This document shows positions 17,795-25,301 of a stretch of 64,000 bases of DNA, one piece after another. Both the position numbers and the translations under genes were made by a program. The stretch comes from Glaciecola siphonariae. Lineage in GTDB: Bacteria > Pseudomonadota > Gammaproteobacteria > Enterobacterales > Alteromonadaceae. The stretch spans positions 806,001 to 870,000 of the forward strand of contig NZ_JBHSGU010000002.1 in the NCBI RefSeq assembly GCF_042652645.1, written 5' to 3'. The first letter of the stretch is position 1, and every line of letters begins with the position of its first letter. Below the pieces are notes generated by a model. The model saw only the letters and a list, made by a program, of their open reading frames with translations. It searched no databases and was not told the DNA's origin.

Positions 17795-18559
17795 CTATAA
17801 ACTCAGTTCAAGACTCACTGGGCAGTGATCAGAACCATAGATATCGTTATGAATATCTGCGTTTTTAATCGTGTTCTCCAGTTTACTCGACACTAAAAAG
17901 TAATCAATTCTCCACCCTACGTTTCGCTCCCTTGCGCCTGCTCGATAGCTAAACCAACTGTATTTCACCGCGTCACTATTGACATGACGAAAGCTATCAA
18001 TAAAGCCGCTCGCGAGTAAGTTATCAATCCCATCTATTTCTTGTTGCGTGTAGCCTGCGCTTTTATTGTAGTTTGCCTTCGGTCTGGCTAAGTCAATGTC
18101 TTTATGCGCTACGTTTAAATCCCCACATACTATTACCGGCTTATTTTGCTCGAGGGCTTTTACATAGTCCAAAAACGCAGCGTCCCATTGCTGTCGATAC
18201 GGCAGACGCTTAAGGTCATTCTGTGAATTGGGCGTATACACAGTAACAAGATAAAACTGTTCATACTCGGCGCAAAGCACTCGCCCTTCTTGGTCATGTT
18301 CCTCGATGCCCAAATCAACGCTGACATCAAGAGGTTTTGCGCGACTAATAATGCTGGTACCTGAATATCCTTTTTTAATCGCTGAGTTAGTATAAATATG
18401 ATATCCCTCGAGAGCTTCTAAAGCCTCTAACACTTGTTCATCTTGTGCTTTGGTCTCTTGCAGGCAAATAACGTCGCAGTTCAAGCTCGCTAAAGACGTT
18501 AAAAAGTCTTTCTTCATGACTGCGCGTACGCCATTTACATTCCAACTCACTAACTTCAT
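17795..18559 (-). CDS. xth: Exodeoxyribonuclease III / AP endonuclease
   Basis: 254-aa member of the exonuclease-endonuclease-phosphatase superfamily, used in base-excision repair. Catalytic motifs are present: LVSWNVNGVRA at the start, QETKAQD (metal Glu near 36), GDLNVAH (Asp/Asn), GWRIDYFLVS and the final GSDHCPV Asp-His pair. The sequence is closer to the short ExoA/APE1-like type than to E. coli XthA (268 aa). It sits alone on the minus strand between two parts of a putative carbohydrate gene set, with no obvious operon partner. Confidence 0.93.
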   Translation of the reverse strand: MKLVSWNVNGVRAVMKKDFLTSLASLNCDVICLQETKAQDEQVLEALEALEGYHIYTNSAIKKGYSGTSIISRAKPLDVSVDLGIEEHDQEGRVLCAEYEQFYLVTVYTPNSQNDLKRLPYRQQWDAAFLDYVKALEQNKPVIVCGDLNVAHKDIDLARPKANYNKSAGYTQQEIDGIDNLLASGFIDSFRHVNSDAVKYSWFSYRAGARERNVGWRIDYFLVSSKLENTIKNADIHNDIYGSDHCPVSLELSL

Positions 18560-18588
18560 TCACTTCTCCGGTGTTTACTTTATTGTTG

Positions 18589-18626
18589 TAAAAGCCGTTT
18601 TGTTTCCTTGCACAAAACGGCTTTTT
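18589..18626. terminator. Strong hairpin, probable bidirectional terminator
   Basis: A long near-perfect stem (AAAAGCCGTTTTGT / ACAAAACGGCTTTTT) with a short loop carries T-runs on both sides. It lies between the amidohydrolase gene 3' end and the xth 5' end, so on the minus strand it would end the SDR-amidohydrolase transcript. Confidence 0.8.
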
Positions 18627-18627
18627 G

Positions 18628-18655
18628 TTTAACTTTTAACCTTTAACTTTTAACT
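18628..18655. repeat. Four 7-bp tandem repeats (TTTAACY)
   Basis: The units TTTAACT, TTTAACC, TTTAACT and TTTAACT are consecutive from 18628, directly beside the terminator hairpin. They are short and may be slippage-prone. No gene overlaps. Confidence 0.85.
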
Positions 18656-18699
18656 TCAAACCTTCGCAATTATGCGATTTTTACAATTGCTAAACTGCG

Positions 18700-19728
18700 T
18701 CAAAGCGCAATGTTGTAAATGCGTTTAGCATTTTCAAAGCATACTTGTTCAACATCCAAATTGCATCTTCTTGCAAGGCGGCTCATCATCATCCAATAAG
18801 CTTGATATTCATACTCATAGCGAACCAGCGGAAAATTGCTGGCAAACATGATTCTTTGAGCACCAAAGCAGGCGATAACATGTTGAATCACGCTCACTAG
18901 GTCTGAATCATTGTACGATGGCGTGCTTTGACCATTGCTTGTCATCTCCCACCCTGAGCATTTAATAAACAGGTTTGGCAAAGCACTTAAACGCGCAAGA
19001 TTTAGCTGCCACTGCATTTTATTAAGCAGGCCTAGATTAGCATGCCCGCCACCTATGGGTGCAAATCCGGCATGATTTAATACCACCTCTAGATTGGGCA
19101 AACGATAAAGAATACCCACTAATGCATCAACCGCATGACTGTCGGATACGTTCATTTGTAGTTCAAACAACAAGCCGCTTTCAATACCTTGCTTTCGAAC
19201 ACACGTTTTACTATTGCTCAACTGCGCTAAATTGCTAAGAGTATTTGGATGCTGCAGCGTCGCAACAGCATCATCATCGAGAATGTGTCTTAGCGCTGCG
19301 AGCGAGCGATGGTTTAACAGCTTAGTCAGAGTGCGGGCAAAAACGGCAGGTCTTTCAGTTAAATCAATACAGCCTGCAGACTTAAGCGCAATGCGCTGTG
19401 GCGCGAGACCTTGGTTGTGAGTTTTTGCGCTAAGCGGACTAAGCTCAAGGGGTTTATTGCAAGAAGCATCTGCAGAAATTGTGCTGTGCGCATACGTGGC
19501 GAGTTTCCGCTCAATGTTTTCTAGCTCACGCCATGGTCGCTCGTTGTCAAACCCCGCCTCAATATGTACAAGCGCCTCTAATTTAAACGGCGCTTTTAGC
19601 TGGATGTCTGCGGGGCCAAAGTCTCGCGCTATCTTGCGTGCATGTTCTGTGGGTAAGCATTTAAGCCATGCATATTCACCGTGGCTGCGGTCAAATAAAT
19701 GGATATGTGGGTCTATTATAGATATCAC
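18700..19728 (-). CDS. Amidohydrolase family protein (lactonase-like TIM barrel)
   Basis: 342 aa of the amidohydrolase_2 type. The N-terminal metal motif is IIDPHIHLFDR, and the C-terminal part has FASNFPLVRY, as in L-fuconolactonase and 2-pyrone-4,6-dicarboxylate lactonase relatives (where the motif is usually SDWP). The Asp of SDWP appears to be Asn here (SNFP), a noteworthy change near the catalytic centre. The start is GTG at 19728; it overlaps the SDR stop by four bases (GTGA), indicating translational coupling. Sugar-lactone hydrolysis is the likeliest role, by family and neighbours, but it is not proven. Confidence 0.82.
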   Translation of the reverse strand: MISIIDPHIHLFDRSHGEYAWLKCLPTEHARKIARDFGPADIQLKAPFKLEALVHIEAGFDNERPWRELENIERKLATYAHSTISADASCNKPLELSPLSAKTHNQGLAPQRIALKSAGCIDLTERPAVFARTLTKLLNHRSLAALRHILDDDAVATLQHPNTLSNLAQLSNSKTCVRKQGIESGLLFELQMNVSDSHAVDALVGILYRLPNLEVVLNHAGFAPIGGGHANLGLLNKMQWQLNLARLSALPNLFIKCSGWEMTSNGQSTPSYNDSDLVSVIQHVIACFGAQRIMFASNFPLVRYEYEYQAYWMMMSRLARRCNLDVEQVCFENAKRIYNIAL

Positions 19729-20459
19729 TGTGCGCAGTAACCACCATCTATTAACTGAAGTGAACCGGTCACAAAGCTGGCCTCAGCGCTAGCCAAAAAT
19801 GCCACCATGGCGGCCACTTCTTGAGGTTGTCCAATGCGCCCTAAGGGCTGCATTTTTGCCTCATCGGCGACAACGCTCGCTTTGTCTTGTCCAGAACTTG
19901 CGCAATAGCGCTCAATAGCACTGTGGAACAGCGGTGTTTCAATGGTTCCGGGACACACTGCATTTGCGCGAATATTGAATGCAGCATAATCAAGGGCTGT
20001 AGTCTTTGCCATAGATGCTAAGGCATGCTTTGTTAGGTTGTAGGCAAATGAATTTTGCTTTGCAACAATGGCTTGGTCGGAGGCGACATAAATGATACTC
20101 CCGCCCTGACTTTTCATGTGCGCTAATGATGCCTGCGTCAATGAATAGGCCCCTTTTACGTTCAGGTTGAACAAACGCAGCAAGCTTGCCTCGTCAGTCT
20201 GCTCAATATTTGCCGACATATGTGCGCCAGCGTTGCAGACAAGGACATCAATATTGCCGTCTTTCGCAATCTCATCTATGCATGCTTTTACCACTTCATG
20301 ATCGGTAACATCACATTGCACGTCACAATGCATTAAAGTTTTGTTTGAAGAAGGCTGGATATCTAAGTTAAATACCTGATGTCCGCTATTCACAAAGCGC
20401 TCAACAATGGCCAAGCCAATGCCTGAACTCCCGCCGCTAATCACAACTCGCTGCTGCAT
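19725..20459 (-). CDS. Short-chain dehydrogenase/reductase
   Basis: 244-aa classical SDR. The cofactor motif is SGGSSGIG (residues 8-15), the NNAG-equivalent is CNAG, catalytic Ser is in IYVASDQA, and the active-site Tyr-x3-Lys is YNLTK. The C-terminus has the usual FVTGSLQLIDGGY. It is an NAD(P)-dependent oxidoreductase, substrate undetermined. It overlaps the following amidohydrolase gene by four bases, so the pair should work together, for example as oxidation of a sugar to a lactone followed by hydrolysis, as in oxidative fucose-type pathways. Confidence 0.9.
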   Translation of the reverse strand: MQQRVVISGGSSGIGLAIVERFVNSGHQVFNLDIQPSSNKTLMHCDVQCDVTDHEVVKACIDEIAKDGNIDVLVCNAGAHMSANIEQTDEASLLRLFNLNVKGAYSLTQASLAHMKSQGGSIIYVASDQAIVAKQNSFAYNLTKHALASMAKTTALDYAAFNIRANAVCPGTIETPLFHSAIERYCASSGQDKASVVADEAKMQPLGRIGQPQEVAAMVAFLASAEASFVTGSLQLIDGGYCAQ

Positions 20460-20627
20460 AAAGTAATTTTCCGTTAATTAACTATCCAGAATGTTCTATC
20501 GTTAAATCCTTGAATTACACCTACTTGATTGCTCACAACCGAGCTTAATAGGTAGTTCTTGTCAGACATCTTACAAGAATATGACCTTTTTAGTGTACAT
20601 ATTGAAATAAAATTACCTTCTAAACGC

Positions 20628-20648
20628 AAATGAGATTGACTCGCATTT
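20628..20648. promoter_or_regulatory. Candidate Fur box upstream of the TonB receptor
   Basis: A 21-base near-palindrome starts AAATGAGAT and ends CTCGCATTT. Sixteen of 21 positions match its own reverse complement, with the form of gammaproteobacterial Fur operators. It lies 53 bases before the receptor start, where repressor binding would block transcription under iron-replete conditions. Confidence 0.75.
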
Positions 20649-20701
20649 ACATAAGCAATAAACTTAGCGCACCACTTAAGGACTAGGAACGATTTTTATT
20701 A

Positions 20702-22861
20702 ATGATTAAGTCACTTTCTTGCACACGTATGCCAAAGACCGCCATTAGCGCTGCGTTAGCCATTGCTTTTTCGAGCATTAGTACAACAAGCCTTGCGGCA
20801 AACACCAATGTTGCAAAGCTCGCTTCAGTAGCCGCTGCTGCTGATATTGAGCGCATTACCGTGCGCGGCGCGTATTTTGGTCAGCAAAACGCTGATGCAT
20901 TAAAAACCCCTACTCTTTTAGTCGACGTTCCTCAGTCACTTTCAGTGATTTCTAGTGAGCAAATTCAAGAGCAAGGCTTTGTGTCTATTGCTGACATCTT
21001 GCAATACACACCTGGCGCGTCTATCGGACAAGGCGAAGGCCACAGAGACCAAATGACAATTCGCGGACAAAATACCACCGCCGACTTTTTTATTGATGGT
21101 CTTCGCGACGACGTACAGTATTTTCGTCCTTTATATAATTTAGATCGCGTTGAAATTTTACGCGGTTCTAACGCCCTTTTATTTGGCCGAGGGGGCGGCG
21201 GCGGCATTGTAAACCGAGTAACCAAAACTGCATCGACCAACGACACATTTACCGCTTTGAATGCCAACATCGACACCTTTGCCAACACCTTGGTGGCAGT
21301 TGACCACAACAATGTCTTATCGGGCAGTGAGGCAATTAGGCTAAACGCTTATTATGAGCACTTAGATAATCACCGCGATGAATATGACGGCGACCGATTC
21401 GCCATTAATCCAACCTATACCAACAACATCAGCGACGTCACTCAGTTAGTCTTGTCTTATGAGTACATTGACGACGATAGAGTGGTAGACCGCGGTGTCC
21501 CCTCTTTAAACGGCAAGCCGCTTGAAGGTGTGGAAGATACGTTTTTTGGCTCACCTGAACTAAATTTCACTACCTTACAAGCGCATGTTTTCAGGGGCCG
21601 ACTAGACCATCAACTGTCTGAAACGTGGTCAATCAACACCACGGTTCAGTATGCAGATTTCGACAAGCTTTACCAAAATCTCTATCCCATTGGTTTTGAC
21701 GACACGGCAAATACAGTTAGCCTTGATGGGTACAAAGACGCGACTGAACGAGAAAATTTGATTATTCAGTTCAATGCGGTAGGTCAGTTTGACACTGGCA
21801 GTTTAGAGCACACGCTTTTGATTGGCGCCGAATATGGTAAGCAAGATACCGATAACAGCAGACGCGATACGCTGTTTACTGACAGTAACGACGATCAAAT
21901 CACGTTTACATTTAGCGATCCGCTCATTATTCCTGCGGTTGGCTTTACGGATTTTGTTAGAGACAGAACGTCAGAGGTAAGTTTTAGCTCAATCTTCTTG
22001 CAAGATGAGGTCAAAATTACTGAGCAGTTTATTTTAGTTGCTGGACTGCGTTACGACCAATTTGATATTGACGTAACAGATAGAATTGAAATAGCAAACG
22101 GAAGCACAGATGGCAATAACGGTCTGTTAGGTCGCAAAGATACAGAAACATCGCCTCGTGTGGGCGCTATTTACAAACCAAATGACGACATCTCTTTTTA
22201 TGTGAGCTTAAGCCGTTCATTCTTGCCCCGTTCTGGCGATCAGTTTCTATCACTGTCTCTAAGCACGCAAGCATTAGAGCCTGAAGAGTTCGAAAACCGC
22301 GAGGTCGGACTAAAATGGAATGTGACCGACAAACTAAGCTTCACAACCGCCTTATTTGAGGTAACACGAGAAAACGGCACCGTTACCGACCCGTTTAATC
22401 CTGAAAACAGCTTAATCACCGGCACAGAAACAAAGGGATTTGAAATGCAGTTGGTGGGTTATCTTACCGACAGTTGGCAAATAAACGCCGGTTACAGCAA
22501 CCTAGACGCGGATGAAACCGGGCGAGTTGTACAGGGAGCACTCGGTAACCGCGCGCTTTCGCAAGTGCCTGAGAATATGCTCACGGTATGGAATCGTTAT
22601 CAGGTAAACAGTCAGTGGGCCGTTGCGCTTGGCGTTATTTATCAGTCGGAGCAGTTTGCATCCCTTAGCAATAATGTTGAGCTACCAGATTTTACTCGCG
22701 TGGATGCAGCGGTATATTACGATGTAAGCGAAGACCTGCAAGTCCAGCTCAACGTCGAAAATTTATTTGATGAAGATTACTTTCCATCTGCTCATAACGA
22801 CAACAATATCACCATTGGTGAGCCGCTTAATGCACGTTTGAGCATGTCTTATCAATTTTAA
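20702..22861 (+). CDS. TonB-dependent siderophore receptor
   Basis: 719-aa outer-membrane receptor. The signal peptide (residues 1-~33, ending SLAA) is followed by a TonB-box-like ERITVRG, then the plug domain (~65-175) with VPQSLSVISSEQIQEQG, MTIRGQN and the LDRVEILRGSNALLFGRGG segment. The 22-strand barrel ends in the canonical terminal Phe (SMSYQF). The form is that of the FhuE/Fiu/FpvA siderophore subfamily. It is monocistronic and preceded by a Fur-box candidate, so iron-regulated uptake of a ferric siderophore is expected; the ligand cannot be named. Confidence 0.93.
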   Translation: MIKSLSCTRMPKTAISAALAIAFSSISTTSLAANTNVAKLASVAAAADIERITVRGAYFGQQNADALKTPTLLVDVPQSLSVISSEQIQEQGFVSIADILQYTPGASIGQGEGHRDQMTIRGQNTTADFFIDGLRDDVQYFRPLYNLDRVEILRGSNALLFGRGGGGGIVNRVTKTASTNDTFTALNANIDTFANTLVAVDHNNVLSGSEAIRLNAYYEHLDNHRDEYDGDRFAINPTYTNNISDVTQLVLSYEYIDDDRVVDRGVPSLNGKPLEGVEDTFFGSPELNFTTLQAHVFRGRLDHQLSETWSINTTVQYADFDKLYQNLYPIGFDDTANTVSLDGYKDATERENLIIQFNAVGQFDTGSLEHTLLIGAEYGKQDTDNSRRDTLFTDSNDDQITFTFSDPLIIPAVGFTDFVRDRTSEVSFSSIFLQDEVKITEQFILVAGLRYDQFDIDVTDRIEIANGSTDGNNGLLGRKDTETSPRVGAIYKPNDDISFYVSLSRSFLPRSGDQFLSLSLSTQALEPEEFENREVGLKWNVTDKLSFTTALFEVTRENGTVTDPFNPENSLITGTETKGFEMQLVGYLTDSWQINAGYSNLDADETGRVVQGALGNRALSQVPENMLTVWNRYQVNSQWAVALGVIYQSEQFASLSNNVELPDFTRVDAAVYYDVSEDLQVQLNVENLFDEDYFPSAHNDNNITIGEPLNARLSMSYQF

Positions 22862-22874
22862 GGTATATATACTT

Positions 22875-22912
22875 GCATCGCAGGGGCAGTAAGTAACAAG
22901 CGCCTGCGATGC
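22875..22912. terminator. Perfect 10-bp inverted repeat after the TonB receptor
   Basis: GCATCGCAGG and CCTGCGATGC are exact complements separated by 18 bases. AT-rich flanks (GGTATATATAC and GATGTATATC) can extend the stem imperfectly. There is no following T-run, so classical intrinsic termination is uncertain. It may protect the mRNA end or act between the two convergent genes. Confidence 0.5.
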
Positions 22913-23016
22913 TCTGATAGATGTATATCTAAGTTGTCGCCTTCTCATATATACACTGAGCGTAATTGCACCAATCGTCAAAGCGCCAATAAAAACGCCT
23001 CAGTGCTTATTTGACT

Positions 23017-23418
23017 TCACTCTTTGCCGAAGTTCTCAAGTCCACTTGTGTCGACGCCTCTAAGCACTTCGCGCTCTAAACGATACTTCTCTTCACGATC
23101 ATTTTCTTTGCGTTGCTCGTTAAGTCTTTGCTGTTCAATGGCCATTCTTGTTTGGCGCTGCAATGCCTCTTGCTCACTTTCGCACTGACGAAAAGCATCA
23201 GACCAACCTTGCGCGTACTGCATATCAGCGTTGAATCGATTAATGTCCTTGCGAAACTCATCGAACATGCTTCCGCCAGCTTTATTGCCGCTATGGCAGC
23301 CATCGTCAAACCCTTCAGCATAGGCCACTGGATATCCTTTTGAAATCAAATCATCTTTAGTGCTAACGCAGGCTGATGTTAGCGCGATAGCAAAAGCGAT
23401 AAACAATAATCGTGTCAT
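23017..23418 (-). CDS. Small putative lipoprotein, unknown function
   Basis: 133 aa. The N-terminus MTRLLFIAFAIALTSAC is a good lipoprotein signal with lipobox LTSAC, so Cys17 should be lipidated. The mature part contains a Tyr/Gly/Asp-rich section (VAYAEGFDDGCHSGNKAGG) and a highly charged coiled-coil-like region (about 80-125) rich in Gln, Arg and Glu. Two further Cys (about 41 and 76) could form a disulphide. I do not recognise a family. It is convergent with the TonB receptor and divergent from the secretion operon. Confidence 0.75.
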   Translation of the reverse strand: MTRLLFIAFAIALTSACVSTKDDLISKGYPVAYAEGFDDGCHSGNKAGGSMFDEFRKDINRFNADMQYAQGWSDAFRQCESEQEALQRQTRMAIEQQRLNEQRKENDREEKYRLEREVLRGVDTSGLENFGKE

Positions 23419-23720
23419 AAACTTTGTCCTTTTTAAGGTAGATTCATACAGGTAGTTTTAGAAATTCCTTGTCAGTATAGGCAGTCATATAGATGCAATC
23501 AACAAAGTTCTAGCAGCACAGTATTAGCAATAAAACATAAGCTCTTCAGTTACCTGCGAATTTTAAACATGCTACATCGTTGTTTACATCTGCTATCAAA
23601 ATGTAAAAGCCAAACTGGTTTTTTCTAAATAAATGTTTTATAACTAAAAAGAAAATTTCTCTTTGCAAAATGCCAGTCTCAACATTGTTGTAAAGCCGAG
23701 ACCTAATATAGGAAGTTGAG
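23419..23720. other. 302-base AT-rich divergent spacer, no gene seen
   Basis: This spacer separates the small lipoprotein gene from the type I secretion operon. It is AT rich and must hold the promoters of both. AGGAAGTTGAG just before 23721 is a good ribosome binding site for the first ABC gene. I found no convincing operator palindrome, RNA gene or peptide. Confidence 0.6.
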
Positions 23721-25301
23721 ATGTCTTCAAGCAAACTCATCGCTTCAATCAGTCCAAAAATACTCATCATATCACTTGCTATAATGTTGCTATCACTGGC
23801 ACTGCCTGTAGCACTTCTACAGACTTACGACCGCATCATTCCCAACCAAAGCTACGGTACCGCATGGGTGATAGCCTTGGGAGTTATCATTGCTATTTTA
23901 CTTGAAGGTTGTTTGCGTTACGGCCGCGCGTGGATACTGAATCGACAGGGTATGCGATTTGAGGCATGGTCGGCGGTAAAGGGTGTCGAATCAGTTCTAG
24001 CCTCAAAACGTGCAGTATCAAATGCCGATAAAGTCGAACTCTTAGACGGTTTCGCTGCCTTAAAACGCTATCAAGACTACCATTCAGGCCAAGCGCTTCT
24101 TGCGCTATATGATGCGCCGTTTGTCGTAGTTTTTCTCATTATGATTGCCTATATCGGCGGGAATCTTGTTTTTATACCCATCACAATTCTATGCATTGCT
24201 TTTATCACCGTCTATATCCTGAGTCTTGAGGCGAAAAGTTCCTTACAACGCGCAGAAACATCTCAATTAGCGGTTAATCACTTACTAAATCATATATTTC
24301 AACATATCTTTTCGCTCCGCGCGAAGGCTAGCCAGCGGAAAATCGTATCGCAGTTTAATCGCCAGCAATCGGTTCAGTCAGAAGCCCAAGCTAAAACAGA
24401 TAAATTTTTTATGCATATGCAACTAACAACCACTTTTTTCTCTCAGGCAACAACCGTGCTTATAGTGATGTTAAGCGCGCATTATGTTATTGAAGGGCAA
24501 ATGACAAGCGGCGCGTTGGCTGCCTGTACCCTTCTTGCAGGACGAACAATGGCACCGGTAAGCGCCTTGTTTTCATTTTGGGGACAATTACAAAAAGCCA
24601 CTAGCGTAAAAGTACGGGCGCAAGCGATGCTTGAAACGGAGTCAGATTCACCAGCAAGTATTGATAATAATGCGGTCAATGTCGGCGTTATCGCTGAAAG
24701 TGCTGTTCCACGTTTTAGTGATAAAGCCATATCATTTCGTGTTAAACCAGGCAGCATCGTTAGGTTTGAGGAACCTGGCGACCTTCGTATTGGCTCGCTG
24801 TTCCACCATTTGGCGCGCCAACAAGCCATGCAACAGGGAGAACTGTATTGTGCCGATGAAGCTGGCAAACGAGTGTCAGGCAGGGTCTGCTATGTTGGTT
24901 CTAGCACAAGCTTATTTGAGGGGAGCGTTCTAGAAAACTTGACGCTTTTTAATAGTGATCTTGAAAACGAAGCGATGACATTGTCGCGCGAAGTCGGGCT
25001 ATATTCAAAAGTGGTTGCCTTATCGCAAGGTTTCGACACTAAAATCGGCATGCATAAACTCAGCGGTCTTGAAAAAGGCATGGAGCAACAGATTGCAATC
25101 GTCAGGGCATTCATTGCAAAACCTCACCTGCTTGTTTTAGACCATGCCGACGCAGGACTAGATTTCAAAGCGCAACAAGCATTGGCGAACTATCTTCAAA
25201 GCAAAACCTTCGAATCGACCGTGATCGTAACTACTTTTTCAGAGCCTCTCAAGGAAAGCGTTTCAGCCACAAATATGCAAATAGGAGAGCGCCATGAGTG
25301 A
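23721..25301 (+). CDS. Type I secretion ABC transporter subunit with a lost P-loop
   Basis: 526 aa. Membrane segments lie around 12-34, 46-64, 130-170 and 238-275, followed by a nucleotide-binding domain from ~325. There is no N-terminal C39-like domain. The P-loop is gone: residues 350-358 read EEPGDLRIG where GxxGxGKST is expected, with Ile at the Lys position. Walker B is LLVLDH (catalytic Glu replaced by His474-475 region), the Q-loop Gln is missing, and the switch His is Phe506. The signature position reads LEKGM, which keeps the key Gly. Such a subunit cannot hydrolyse ATP alone and most likely pairs with the next gene product as a heterodimer. It overlaps that gene by 8 bases. Confidence 0.88.
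   Translation: MSSSKLIASISPKILIISLAIMLLSLALPVALLQTYDRIIPNQSYGTAWVIALGVIIAILLEGCLRYGRAWILNRQGMRFEAWSAVKGVESVLASKRAVSNADKVELLDGFAALKRYQDYHSGQALLALYDAPFVVVFLIMIAYIGGNLVFIPITILCIAFITVYILSLEAKSSLQRAETSQLAVNHLLNHIFQHIFSLRAKASQRKIVSQFNRQQSVQSEAQAKTDKFFMHMQLTTTFFSQATTVLIVMLSAHYVIEGQMTSGALAACTLLAGRTMAPVSALFSFWGQLQKATSVKVRAQAMLETESDSPASIDNNAVNVGVIAESAVPRFSDKAISFRVKPGSIVRFEEPGDLRIGSLFHHLARQQAMQQGELYCADEAGKRVSGRVCYVGSSTSLFEGSVLENLTLFNSDLENEAMTLSREVGLYSKVVALSQGFDTKIGMHKLSGLEKGMEQQIAIVRAFIAKPHLLVLDHADAGLDFKAQQALANYLQSKTFESTVIVTTFSEPLKESVSATNMQIGERHE

Noticed and set aside
23017..23418. Small lipoprotein as the missing outer-membrane channel or chaperone of the secretion operon
   Set aside because: It is on the opposite strand, far too small for a TolC-type channel, and no sequence feature links it to secretion.
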